This document shows positions 26,050 to 35,230 of a DNA stretch of 64,000 nt, piece by piece (within the stretch, counting starts at the first letter, position 1; the number at the start of each line of letters is the position of its first letter). Under the pieces are notes generated by a model. The model was not told the origin of the DNA. It was given only the letters and a program-made list of their open reading frames with translations, and searched no databases. Source of the stretch: Massilia sp. R2A-15 (lineage in GTDB: Bacteria > Pseudomonadota > Gammaproteobacteria > Burkholderiales > Burkholderiaceae_D); contig NZ_CP131935.1 of NCBI RefSeq assembly GCF_030704305.1, positions 1,674,001 through 1,738,000 of the forward strand. Reading direction: 5' to 3'. A program made the translations under genes and the position numbers.

Positions 26050-29000
26050 TCACGCCAGCAGTTGTTTGATGGTTTGCTTCACTTGCGTCACGCGCGCAGC
26101 CAGGTCCGGCATGGCCGCGGTGATCTTCAGCTTGTCCTGCCCGGCCAGCTTGATGTGGCGGTTCTTCTGGATCAGCGCGATGATGCGCATCGAGTCGATC
26201 GGCGGATTGACCATGAACTGCAGGTTGGCCGCTTCGCCATGCGCGTCGATCTTGACGATGCCCACGGCCTTGGCGGCGATGCGCAGCCGGTGCGTCTCGA
26301 TCAGCGCTTTCACCGGCTCCGGCAGCTTGCCGAAGCGGTCGATCAGCTCTTCCTGCATGTCGTCGATCTTGCCGGCCTCGTTGCAGTTGGCCAGCCGCTT
26401 GTAGATTGACAGGCGCTCGTGCACGTCGCCGCAGAAGTCGGACGGCAGCAGCGCTGGCACGTGCAGATTGATCTCGGTGGTGGTCGCCAGCGGCGCCGCC
26501 AGGTCAGGCTCCTTGCCCGCCTTGAGCGAACGCACCGCCTCGTGCAGCATGTCGGAATACAGTTGGAAGCCGATTTCGAGCATCTCGCCGGACTGGTTCT
26601 CGCCCAGCACCTCGCCGGCGCCGCGGATCTCGAGGTCGTGCATCGCCAGGAAGAAGCCGCTGCCCAGTTCTTCCATCTGCTGGATCGCGTCGAGGCGGCG
26701 CTGCGCCTGCTTGGTCAGGCTCATCACGTCGTGCACCAGCAGGTAGGCGTAGGCCTGGTGGTGCGAACGGCCGACCCGGCCGCGCAACTGGTGCAGCTGC
26801 GCCAGGCCGAAACGGTCAGCGCGATGCATGATGATGGTGTTCGCGGTCGGCACGTCGATGCCGGTCTCGATGATGGTCGTGCACAGCAGGATGTTGAAGC
26901 GCTGCGCCACGAAGTCGCGCATCACGCGTTCCAGGTCGCGCTCGTGCATCTGGCCGTGCGCCACGCCGATGCGCGCCTCCGGCAGCAGCTCCTGCAGCAT
27001 CGCCAGGCGGTTCTGGATGGTCTCGACCTCGTTGTGCAGGAAGTAGATCTGGCCGCCGCGCTTGAGTTCGCGCAGGCAGGCTTCGCGGATCACCGAGCCG
27101 TCCTCGCTGCGCACGAAGGTCTTGATCGCCAGGCGCTTCTGCGGGGCGGTGGCGATGATCGAGAAGTCGCGCAGGCCTTCGAGCGCCATTCCCAGCGTGC
27201 GCGGGATCGGCGTGGCGGTCAGGGTCAGCACGTCCACCTCGGCGCGCAGGGCCTTGAGCGCTTCCTTCTGGCGCACGCCGAATCGGTGTTCCTCGTCGAT
27301 GATGACGAGGCCCAGGCGGGTGAACTTGACGTCGGGCGAGAGCAGCTTGTGGGTGCCGATGACGATGTCGAGCGTGCCGTCGGCCATGCCCTTGATGGCG
27401 TTGTTGATTTCCTTGCCGGTGCGGAAGCGCGACAGCTCGGCGATGCGCACCGGCCAGTCGGCGAAGCGGTCGGCGAAGGTCTGCGCATGCTGCTCGGCCA
27501 GCAGCGTGGTCGGCGCCAGGATCGCCACCTGCTTGCCGCCCATGACGGCGATGAAGGCCGCGCGCAGCGCCACTTCGGTCTTGCCGAAGCCGACGTCGCC
27601 GCATACCAGCCGGTCCATTGGCTTCCCGCTGGTCATGTCCTTGATGACATTGTTGATCGCTTCCTGCTGGTCGACCGTTTCCTCGAAGCCGAAGCTGTCG
27701 GCGAAATTCTGGTAGTCGTGCGCCGAATACTCGAAAGAATGGCCCTGGCGCAGCGCGCGCCGCGCGTACAGGTTGAGCAGCTCCGCGGCGGTGTCGCACA
27801 CCTGTTCGGCCGCCTTGCGCTTGGCTTTCTCCCACTGGCCCGAGCCGAGCGAATGCAGCGGCGCGTCCTCCGGCGATGCGCCGGAATAGCGCGAGATCAC
27901 GTGCAGCTGCGCGACCGGCACGTAGAGCTTGGTGTCCTTGGCGTATTCGAGGTGCAGGAACTCGGTCTCGCCTTCGCCCAGGTCCATGCTGGTCAGGCCC
28001 ATGTAGCGCCCAATGCCGTGGTTGATGTGCACCACCGGGTCGCCGATCTTGAGCTCCGACAGGTCGCGCACCATCGACTCGACCTGAGTCGCGCCTTCCT
28101 GCTTCTTCTTGCCCACGCGGCGGCCCGAGCCCGCATACAGCTCGGTCTCGGTGATGAACACCAGGTTGCCGGTCTGCTGCTCGAACAGCTCGAAGCCGGC
28201 CTGCAGCGGCGCGACGCCGAGGGCCAGCTTCGCGCTCGATGCGCGGAAGCCTTCGAAGCCTTCGACCGGCGCCACGTCCAGGCTGTACTCGTTGAAGTAC
28301 TGCTGCAGCGTTTCGCGCCGGCCGTTCGATTCGGCGCAGATCATCACGCGCGAGTCGTTCTGGAACAGGAAGGCGCGCAGGTTGGCCAGTGGATCGTCGA
28401 TGCGGCGGTTGACCGCGATGTTCGGGATCGGCGCCGACAGTTCGGACGGGGCGGAGTCGGCGTCCTTGCCGATCACCCAGCGCGGGAACGGCTTGGCCAG
28501 CGCGAAGAAGCCTTCGTCGCTGAGGAACAACTCGTCCGGCGGCAGGATCGGCCGCTCGCGGTCGGCCTTCAGGAAGCGGTAGCGCGATTGCGTGTCGGTC
28601 CAGAAGCGCTTGATGGCGCCGTCGATGTCGCCCACCAGCGCCAGGCTCGCTTCCATCGGCAGGTAGTCGAACAGGGTCGCCGTCTCTTCGAAGAACAGCG
28701 GCAGGTAGTATTCGATGCCGGCCGACGCAATGCCGCTGCCGATGTCCTTGTACACCACCGAGCGCGAGGGATCGCCCTCGAAGCGCTCGCGCCAGCGGCT
28801 GCGAAAGCTCGTGCGCGCCGGCTCGTCCATCGGGAATTCGCGGCCAGGCAGCAGGCGCACTTCGCGCACCGGGTACAGCGAGCGCTGGGTGTCGGCGTCG
28901 AAGGTGCGGATGGTTTCGATCTCGTCGCCGAACAGGTCGAGCCGGTACGGCAGCGCGGAACCCATCGGGAACAGGTCGATCAGGCCGCCGCGCACCGAGT

Positions 29001-29496
29001 ATTCGCCCGGCGACATCACCTGCGACACGTGGGTGTAGCCGGCCAGCGTCAGCTGCTGCTTGAGTTTCGCTTCGTCGAGCTTTTCGCCCTGCTTGAAGAA
29101 GAAGGTGTAGGCCGCGAGGAAGGACGGCGGCGCCAGGCGCACCAGCGCGGTGGTGGCCGGCACCACCAGCACGTCGCACTGTCCGTTCTGGATTTCGTGC
29201 AGCGTGGCCAGGCGCTCGGACACCAGATCCTGGTGCGGCGAGAACGCGTCGTAGGGCAGCGTTTCCCAGTCAGGCAGCAGGTGGCACGAAAGCTGGTCGT
29301 TGGCGAACCACGGGATTTCGTCGAGCAGGCGCTGGCCGTCGCTGGCGCTGGCAACGATCACCGTCAGCATCTGCTTGTTCTTCTTCAGTTCCAGGCCAGC
29401 TACGGCAAGGGCGTACGCGTCCGACGAGCCGTACAGGGCCGGCAGCGCGAAACGGGTGCCGGATTTGGGAAGGGATTTCTTTAAATCGAAGGGCAT
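26050..29496 (-). CDS. mfd: Transcription-repair coupling factor Mfd
   Basis: 1148 residues, the standard size. A UvrB-homology region at the N-terminus leads to the RNA polymerase interacting domain (GDPVVHINHGIGRYMGL), the RecG-like motor with Walker A GDVGFGKTEVA (about residue 630), the DEEH box IIDEEHRFGVRQKE, TATPIPRTL and the TRG motif, and a C-terminal TRCF domain. It removes RNA polymerase stalled at lesions and recruits UvrA. Followed directly by serB. Confidence 0.98.
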   Translation of the reverse strand: MPFDLKKSLPKSGTRFALPALYGSSDAYALAVAGLELKKNKQMLTVIVASASDGQRLLDEIPWFANDQLSCHLLPDWETLPYDAFSPHQDLVSERLATLHEIQNGQCDVLVVPATTALVRLAPPSFLAAYTFFFKQGEKLDEAKLKQQLTLAGYTHVSQVMSPGEYSVRGGLIDLFPMGSALPYRLDLFGDEIETIRTFDADTQRSLYPVREVRLLPGREFPMDEPARTSFRSRWRERFEGDPSRSVVYKDIGSGIASAGIEYYLPLFFEETATLFDYLPMEASLALVGDIDGAIKRFWTDTQSRYRFLKADRERPILPPDELFLSDEGFFALAKPFPRWVIGKDADSAPSELSAPIPNIAVNRRIDDPLANLRAFLFQNDSRVMICAESNGRRETLQQYFNEYSLDVAPVEGFEGFRASSAKLALGVAPLQAGFELFEQQTGNLVFITETELYAGSGRRVGKKKQEGATQVESMVRDLSELKIGDPVVHINHGIGRYMGLTSMDLGEGETEFLHLEYAKDTKLYVPVAQLHVISRYSGASPEDAPLHSLGSGQWEKAKRKAAEQVCDTAAELLNLYARRALRQGHSFEYSAHDYQNFADSFGFEETVDQQEAINNVIKDMTSGKPMDRLVCGDVGFGKTEVALRAAFIAVMGGKQVAILAPTTLLAEQHAQTFADRFADWPVRIAELSRFRTGKEINNAIKGMADGTLDIVIGTHKLLSPDVKFTRLGLVIIDEEHRFGVRQKEALKALRAEVDVLTLTATPIPRTLGMALEGLRDFSIIATAPQKRLAIKTFVRSEDGSVIREACLRELKRGGQIYFLHNEVETIQNRLAMLQELLPEARIGVAHGQMHERDLERVMRDFVAQRFNILLCTTIIETGIDVPTANTIIMHRADRFGLAQLHQLRGRVGRSHHQAYAYLLVHDVMSLTKQAQRRLDAIQQMEELGSGFFLAMHDLEIRGAGEVLGENQSGEMLEIGFQLYSDMLHEAVRSLKAGKEPDLAAPLATTTEINLHVPALLPSDFCGDVHERLSIYKRLANCNEAGKIDDMQEELIDRFGKLPEPVKALIETHRLRIAAKAVGIVKIDAHGEAANLQFMVNPPIDSMRIIALIQKNRHIKLAGQDKLKITAAMPDLAARVTQVKQTIKQLLA

Positions 29497-29813
29497 GCAG
29501 GAGGCGAAAACGATGGGCTTTGGTGACTAATTATAGTCGTAATCCCTTGCTCGCTTCGTCACTGAGCATTCGTCATTCCGGATCGGACCGTCATCGAGTG
29601 TGCTTCTATAGTTCCACCCCTTGCGCGTTACCATTGAAGACCGGCGTTGGACGGTGTGCGGAATTCGGAATATTATTATCAATGATTGATGTATTGGCAA
29701 TATTTTCTGGTAGATTGGCAAGTGATTTTCGGCATTCTCTCAAATGCGTCCGAGCGTCGCGTTACCTCTGAGAGAGCTTGAGTGACTTGTGGATTGTCTA
29801 CCGGAGAAGTGGT
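29497..29813. other. AT-rich divergent intergenic region between mfd and the unknown lipoprotein operon
   Basis: 317 bases without a convincing gene. The half near 29660-29740 is distinctly AT-rich (TATTATTATCAATGATTGAT) compared with its surroundings, as expected for promoters of mfd and the divergent operon, or for the edge of a horizontally acquired segment. I could not assign a well-spaced -35/-10 pair. Confidence 0.5.
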
Positions 29814-31379
29814 ATGCGGATACTCGCTGCACGCGTATTTCTTGCAGGCTTTGTCGTCGGTATGTCGCTGTCCTTACCGGGGTGCGCAATGTACAGTGAG
29901 ACCCGCCACAAACAAGCCATTTCCGCTAAAGAGGCCTGGAAAAAAGTCGACCTTGCGGGCCAACTCACCGTGGCGCGCAAGGACGAGGCAGCGTTACTGG
30001 CCGAGCAACTGCGCACCGAAGACGCTTTAAAGCGAGCCGCGCGCGATCGGACTGCATTGACCATGGTGCTGGGTGGCCCGATTGAAAACACCCTGCTCAA
30101 ACCTATCCGGCACGACCTGCATTTGCTGATTGGCAGCGAGGGCAGCGATGCCGCGGATGCCAGCAAGGCCGATACTTTGCTGGCTGCGCTCGCGGACCAG
30201 GTGGAGCAACAGAGCTTCCTGAAAATCGTGGAAGGCGAGTTCACGCGTTTTGGGCTTGAAATGCCGTCATGCGCAAGCATTATCGACGGGACCGCGGACC
30301 AATCGCTGACCGAGTGGATCAAGGCACACCCGCGCGCGGAGGGTGAATTCATCGACGCGGCCTGGATGCGCGCGGATACGACCTGCAGGTTCCTTGTGGA
30401 CGCGACTGCGGATGTCAAGGCGGCGCTCGATGGCAGCCTGAAAGCGAAGATGGCTGCAATTAATGAAGCCTCGACATCGCTGGAAGCAAGTCAAAAGGCA
30501 GGGGCTAACCAGCGCAATCGTTATCGCGCGGCCGCCAAGGAACTCGATACGGCAATGAAGGCATTGCAGGAGAATCCGACAGGCGCGCGCGATAAGGTCG
30601 ACGCCGCGCTTGAGCGCATGAAATCCCTGGCCGGCGCAATCGACAAGCTGCCCGACGCCTTTTCGTCCAAATTCATTTCCGACGCGCGCGTCAAGTCCTT
30701 GAACGATTTGGTCGCGACGGTGGAGAAATCGCGCGAGACCGGTAAGGCGCCGGACGACGCCACCACTGCGGCGAAGATCTTGACGCAGTTCCCCGACTTG
30801 ATCGATCGCGCGAATGTCGCGCTTGCAGACGCACAGAAACCGCGGTTGGCGCCCCTGGTGCTGATGAAGAACCTGGAAAATGTCAGAGCCGACGCCGCGG
30901 CGCGCGATGTCGCTTCTCAGTTGACGAAAGCAAGCCTGCTGCGCGAGCAGTTCAGGTGGGAACTCGAGCGCCTGAGGGCAATCCGGGACGCCTACGACTT
31001 CCTGACCAACCACTGCGATCCCTGTTTGGCCTGGAGTTTGTCGGAAGCCCTTCAGCCCGTGGACGACAGGCAGGCCTCGGGAAAAGATGGAATGAAGCTC
31101 GTTGAGGCCAAGGCGAATGTGCTCAAGGCGGCTTCGCTCTATCTTGATTCAAAGGGGCGCCTGGAAGCGTCGGTCAGCAAGATTCAATATCAACTCAATG
31201 CGCTCGAATACGAAAGGGCGCTGGCCCACGCCGAAGGCAATATCGCCCAATGGAATACGCTGGTCACGTCGGTGGTCGACCAGATGAGCGATTTCGGTGA
31301 AATGGGCATCAAGAAAGAGGATGTCGCGGCCTTCGTCACCGCTGCGGCAATGCTTTGGATCGGCAAAGGGGTGAACTGA
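29814..31379 (+). CDS. Large helical lipoprotein of unknown function (first gene of an unknown operon)
   Basis: 521 residues. A lipoprotein signal (FLAGFVVGMSLSLPGC, Cys at residue 24) is followed by an almost entirely helical sequence with many heptad-like stretches (for example AAKELDTAMKALQENPTGAR and LEASQKAG). A CDPC pair at about 401-404 is the only Cys motif in the mature part. GGAG nine bases upstream fixes the ATG at 29814. Its stop overlaps the start of the next gene by one base. GC content appears lower than in neighbouring housekeeping genes. I recognise no family; an envelope-anchored scaffold or coiled-coil role is only a guess. Confidence 0.75.
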   Translation: MRILAARVFLAGFVVGMSLSLPGCAMYSETRHKQAISAKEAWKKVDLAGQLTVARKDEAALLAEQLRTEDALKRAARDRTALTMVLGGPIENTLLKPIRHDLHLLIGSEGSDAADASKADTLLAALADQVEQQSFLKIVEGEFTRFGLEMPSCASIIDGTADQSLTEWIKAHPRAEGEFIDAAWMRADTTCRFLVDATADVKAALDGSLKAKMAAINEASTSLEASQKAGANQRNRYRAAAKELDTAMKALQENPTGARDKVDAALERMKSLAGAIDKLPDAFSSKFISDARVKSLNDLVATVEKSRETGKAPDDATTAAKILTQFPDLIDRANVALADAQKPRLAPLVLMKNLENVRADAAARDVASQLTKASLLREQFRWELERLRAIRDAYDFLTNHCDPCLAWSLSEALQPVDDRQASGKDGMKLVEAKANVLKAASLYLDSKGRLEASVSKIQYQLNALEYERALAHAEGNIAQWNTLVTSVVDQMSDFGEMGIKKEDVAAFVTAAAMLWIGKGVN

Positions 31380-31945
31380 TGATTCGACTGCTCATGATGG
31401 TTTCGCTCGGCCTTGTCCTGGGCGGCTGCAAGACACAGCAAGTGGCGCTTGACGAAGCGAATCACGGCGTTGCGCTCATCTCGGAGTTGGAGACTTCACT
31501 GGCGGACTTCCGCCGAATCGAAACGCATTCGCTGAACGCAAGGAGCGCGTCCCTTCGCGCGCAAAAGGATGCGCTGGCGGCCGTCGAAAAGATTGCAAAG
31601 CGCGATATGCGCATTCGCGCTGCCGTGGGCGACAGGGCGACCGCGCGCATCCTGGACACGCTGCTGGCAAGCACGGACGCACTGGCCGACGAAGACGCCG
31701 CGTACGTCAATGCCGCTGCCCAGAATGAAGCTGCGGTCGCCGCTCTGCTGACGCCGCTGCCAACCACGAAGGAATCGACGTCCGCCGCCCAGACCGCGCT
31801 TGCGGAGATGGGAAAAGAGCTTGGCGGCGGGATTCGAAGGGCGGAATTCTTCGCCTTTTGGAAAGCCGTCAAGGCGAGCGTGGAGAAGGAGAAAGAAGAG
31901 ATAGCCAAGGCGGAAGTTGATGCATCTGACTCAGAATCAAAATAA
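31379..31945 (+). CDS. Small helical lipoprotein of unknown function
   Basis: 188 residues. A lipoprotein signal with LGGC (Cys about residue 17) is followed by Ala/Glu-rich helices (RRIETHSLNARSASLRAQKD, EKEEIAKAEVDASDSESK at the C-terminus). It starts inside the stop of the preceding lipoprotein gene (TGATG). The two therefore are almost certainly made together, in the same membrane. No family recognised. Confidence 0.75.
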   Translation: MIRLLMMVSLGLVLGGCKTQQVALDEANHGVALISELETSLADFRRIETHSLNARSASLRAQKDALAAVEKIAKRDMRIRAAVGDRATARILDTLLASTDALADEDAAYVNAAAQNEAAVAALLTPLPTTKESTSAAQTALAEMGKELGGGIRRAEFFAFWKAVKASVEKEKEEIAKAEVDASDSESK

Positions 31946-31959
31946 GAGGAGGCGAGAAA

Positions 31960-32433
31960 ATGGAAACCGCAGTCAAAAAACAGTACATGCTCAACTATTT
32001 CGATACCCTGCGCATGCTTCAGAAGAAGCAAAAAGCACTGGAGGGAGAGGCGACCAGCGCAAAGATCACCGATGCGGAGCGCGCTGAGGCAGCCGCCGCC
32101 TTTCTGGACCTCGCGTCGAAAATCAGCGGGTTCAAGGACGCCCATGAGGCGCTGATGCAGAAATTCACATCGGTCGGCGTCGAGCCACCTGGAGAGGCGC
32201 TGGTCACCAAAACCCAGCAATTGGAGGATCAGCTCGGCGCCGCAATCGCGACGCAGAATGAACACAGTGCGCTCCTGAAAAGCGTTACCAGCCTGGTGTC
32301 CGAGTGGGCGTCGATCTCGCCGGAGACCGTCGGCAGGGTGGCCGCTGGCGCCCCCGCGCATGGGGGAGGCCAGCAGGGAGACCTGGCGCCGGCGGCGAAG
32401 ATATCGCATCTTGCGTTTATCGGAGAGGCGTGA
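31960..32433 (+). CDS. Hypothetical helical protein, third gene of the unknown operon
   Basis: 157 residues without a signal peptide, so probably cytoplasmic. Helical and charged (YFDTLRMLQKKQKALEGEAT, AFLDLASKISGFKDAHEAL), with a flexible Gly-rich tail (APAHGGGQQGDLAP). A strong ribosome site (GAGGAGG) precedes the ATG, 14 bases after the previous stop. No family recognised; its place with two lipoproteins suggests a cytoplasmic partner of an envelope system. Confidence 0.7.
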   Translation: METAVKKQYMLNYFDTLRMLQKKQKALEGEATSAKITDAERAEAAAAFLDLASKISGFKDAHEALMQKFTSVGVEPPGEALVTKTQQLEDQLGAAIATQNEHSALLKSVTSLVSEWASISPETVGRVAAGAPAHGGGQQGDLAPAAKISHLAFIGEA

Positions 32434-32491
32434 TTGCATCGCAGGGCGGGCGTGGCTGGATGTTTTGACCAGTTGCCGCGGGCAGAAGCGC

Positions 32492-33049
32492 TCAGCGGGC
32501 GAGGACGGGGTACGGCTCGCTGGTCAATGCCTCGAGGACCGCGCTTCCCACCAGGTATGGCCGCCATTTGATTTGAGGGATATCGTCGGGCGAGCCGATA
32601 ATCGGCAGGATGCGCGGTGGCGTGGCGTTCTTTAACAGCGCGAGGTGAACCATCAGGGTCATGTCGACGATTTGACCTGCCCCCAGCGACCACCACACGT
32701 GATAATTGGCGCGCCGACGGATTTCCTGGATGTCTTCGATATCGGCCGACAGGATCGGGATGCCCTGATACTCCGCCGATCCAAGCGTGAGAACAATTTC
32801 ACGTTGGATCGCGCGCTCGAACCGCGGTTTTGCAGCCACCGACACTGTCGCGCACTCGAGCGCCACGTCGCAGGTGCTGGAGGTGGAGATGCCCTTTGCC
32901 AGCTGCCGGGTCAGATCCGCCAAGCCTCCAACGGCGTCAAACAAGGTTTCGACAGGAATTGGCCCGGCGCCGTGTCGGATCGTTTCGGCCGGGATGCCGA
33001 GCGCGCGCGTTCTCGCATAGGCGCTGTGCAAATACTCGGAATAGGCCAT
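32492..33049 (-). CDS. Hypothetical protein, convergent with the unknown lipoprotein operon
   Basis: 185 residues from the ATG at 33049 (a GTG at 33058 is possible; neither has a good ribosome site). No signal peptide. Segments such as TLFDAVGGLADLTRQLAKG, VLTLGSAEYQGIPILSADIED and QIVDMTLMVHLALLKNA look like a compact alpha/beta domain. I do not recognise the family. It converges on the lipoprotein operon with a 58-base gap. Confidence 0.65.
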   Translation of the reverse strand: MAYSEYLHSAYARTRALGIPAETIRHGAGPIPVETLFDAVGGLADLTRQLAKGISTSSTCDVALECATVSVAAKPRFERAIQREIVLTLGSAEYQGIPILSADIEDIQEIRRRANYHVWWSLGAGQIVDMTLMVHLALLKNATPPRILPIIGSPDDIPQIKWRPYLVGSAVLEALTSEPYPVLAR

Positions 33050-33246
33050 GGGATCCACTGGTAGGTGCCGGGCAAAGGTCGCGAGCCGAGATGCCCGCTA
33101 TTTCAATGGGCGCACCAAAAAGCCTGGTTCAGACATGGGGTGGCCCAAGGGAAGTATGCTTGAGTGCGCCTGGCACTTGTTGAGAGCGCTCAACCGGGCG
33201 CCCGACTGGCTCGCCGAATCGCTGCGATCGGCCGGGTGTGTCGGGC

Positions 33247-34179
33247 CTAAGTCCGGCGGTTCGCGATCCCGAAGGGCACGTGCACCATCGGGATGGTCCC
33301 GCCCGGCGAGGACTTCAGGTGCGTGAGCTGGTCGTCGAAGAAGATGTGCGGCTTGAACACCGACAGCACGCGCGCCTTGTCCATCCCGCCCAGGAAGAAG
33401 GTCTCGTTGGCCGACACGCCCCAGCTCTTGAGGGTGGTGATGACCCGCTCGTGCGAGGGCGCGCTGCGCGCCGTGATGATGGCGATGCGCAGGATGCGGC
33501 GGTAGTTCGGGTCGCGCTTTTCCATGCGCTCTTCCATCCGCTGCATCAGCGCCAGCTTCTGGAACATGTCGGCCAGCGGGCCTGGCTGGTGCGGGCGGCC
33601 CACGTGGAGCGCCTCGTGGGCGTGGAATTCGTCCAGGCCGTTCTGCTTGAACACCGTCTCGGCCTCGTCGTCGGCGATCACGCCATCGAAGTCGAAGGCG
33701 ACGCGCAGTTCGATGTCGTCATCGTCGTCGGCGATCTTCGACGGCAGCACCAGGCCGGCCGGATAGTTCGCTTCGATCGCGTTCTTGACGTCTTCCTCGT
33801 TCGCGCTCAGGAACAGCGAGGTATTGAACGCCGGCAGATAGGCGTAGGGCGACTTCCCGGTGGTGAACGACGCGCGCGAAATATCGAGGCCGTAATGGGC
33901 GATCGAGCGCATCACGCGCAAGCCGGTCTCCGGGGAGTTGCGCGAGAAAAGCACCACTTCGACCGGCGACTGGCGCGGGAAGCACTTGTTGATGTTCAGG
34001 AAGCGCCGGATGAAGGGGAAGGCGACGCCTTTTTCAAGGATCACGTCCAGATGCTGTTCCTGGAAGTTGCGGTACTCTTCCGGCCCGCCATCCAGGTATG
34101 CCTGGTGCGACCCGGTCAGGTCGAACAGGGCGCTGGACGCGACCCCGATCACCAGCTTGTTCTCGATCTGAAACGGCAT
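33247..34179 (-). CDS. 5'-nucleotidase (PF06189 family)
   Basis: 310 residues. The HAD-like core has FDFDGVIADDEAE, IAIITARSAPSHERVI and FLGGMDKARVL, with HIFFDDQLTHL near the end, matching the cytosolic 5'-nucleotidase family PF06189. It would dephosphorylate nucleoside monophosphates in the cytoplasm. Its ATG overlaps the stop of the upstream HDOD gene by one base, so the two are coupled, which hints at nucleotide-linked signalling but is not evidence of it. Confidence 0.88.
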   Translation of the reverse strand: MPFQIENKLVIGVASSALFDLTGSHQAYLDGGPEEYRNFQEQHLDVILEKGVAFPFIRRFLNINKCFPRQSPVEVVLFSRNSPETGLRVMRSIAHYGLDISRASFTTGKSPYAYLPAFNTSLFLSANEEDVKNAIEANYPAGLVLPSKIADDDDDIELRVAFDFDGVIADDEAETVFKQNGLDEFHAHEALHVGRPHQPGPLADMFQKLALMQRMEERMEKRDPNYRRILRIAIITARSAPSHERVITTLKSWGVSANETFFLGGMDKARVLSVFKPHIFFDDQLTHLKSSPGGTIPMVHVPFGIANRRT

Positions 34180-35150
34180 TAATGTTCCTCGGTGCTGAGT
34201 TTATCGAAGACCGCTCGCGCATCGGCGGCGAGGGCAAGTACCGCGGGATCGTCGGCGCCGATGACGCCCGCGTCGACCAGCAGGCGCAGCATGCCCACGT
34301 GGTCGGCCAGCGCCAGGACCTGCGCCAGCGGCGCGGCGTCGGGCTGCCCCGCATCGACGATGGCGTTGCAGACCGACGCGGGGAATTCCCACAGCGCCGC
34401 GATGCGGGCCGACAGCACGCGCGCGTTCGCCACCAGTGGCCCGCCGAAGTCGTCGGACTGCGGCAGCGCGGGCCCGGTGTAGATCTGGTCGATCAGTCGC
34501 AGCGCGACGATCAGGCCCACGTGATGCAGCAAGCCGGCGAGGTAGGCCTCGAACGGATTGGCGCCCATTCGAGGCGCCAGCATGCTGCCCGCCATCGCGC
34601 ACGCCTCGGACTGGCGCCAGACCAGAGGCGCGGCCTGCAGCGCGAACGGGCCGGACTGGTTGTTGATGATGGGACGGAACGCGACGCGCGCCAGCAGCAT
34701 GCGCATGCCGTTCTGCCCGAGCAGCAGGACGGCCGCTTCGATGTTCCTGATCGGCGCGGCGGGGCTGTAGTACGGGCTGTTCGCCTCGCGGATCACTTCG
34801 GCCACCAGCACGACGTCCTGCGCCAGCTGGCGCGACAGGTCGGCGCCGGACATCGATTCGTCGCGCAGGCTGCGCAGCAGTTGCGGGATCACCGCCGGCA
34901 CGCGCGGCACCAGGTCGGCGCCGGCTTCAGGCGAGTCCACAAGGCGGGCGAATTCGTCGAGGATCAGGCGTTCCGTGGAAGGCAGGATGTCGGCGCCGGG
35001 CGGCCCGGCCAGCCAGCGGTAGAACAAGGCGGGGATGCCGGCAGGATGCTGCGCCGGCTCGGGTTGCGGGGTCTGCGCGGCCGGCGCAGGCGCTGGCCTG
35101 GGCGCCTCATCGGCCGATCGATTGAACCATCGCGCAATCCAGTTGATCAT
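34179..35150 (-). CDS. HDOD domain protein
   Basis: 323 residues. An N-terminal Pro/Ala-rich tail (APRPAPAPAAQTPQPEPAQH) precedes an HDOD domain (SGADLSRQLAQDVVLVAEVIREANSPYY, IRNIEAAVLLLGQNGMRML, YLAGLLHHVGLIVAL). HDOD domains are HD-like but lack nucleotide hydrolysis activity and often act in signal transduction. Translationally coupled to the 5'-nucleotidase downstream. Confidence 0.88.
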   Translation of the reverse strand: MINWIARWFNRSADEAPRPAPAPAAQTPQPEPAQHPAGIPALFYRWLAGPPGADILPSTERLILDEFARLVDSPEAGADLVPRVPAVIPQLLRSLRDESMSGADLSRQLAQDVVLVAEVIREANSPYYSPAAPIRNIEAAVLLLGQNGMRMLLARVAFRPIINNQSGPFALQAAPLVWRQSEACAMAGSMLAPRMGANPFEAYLAGLLHHVGLIVALRLIDQIYTGPALPQSDDFGGPLVANARVLSARIAALWEFPASVCNAIVDAGQPDAAPLAQVLALADHVGMLRLLVDAGVIGADDPAVLALAADARAVFDKLSTEEH

Positions 35151-35230
35151 CGGGCGGGAAGAATGGCCAGTTAAAAAAGATGGTCCATTCTACCCGAGAT
35201 GCGGGCCAGTCCGGCGGACCGGCGGCCAGC

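Noticed and set aside
26419..29484. Long open frame (over 1000 codons) on the plus strand opposite mfd
   Set aside because: It is a GC-rich antisense frame with His/Arg/Gln/Val-rich composition and no family features, while mfd on the other strand has all expected motifs.
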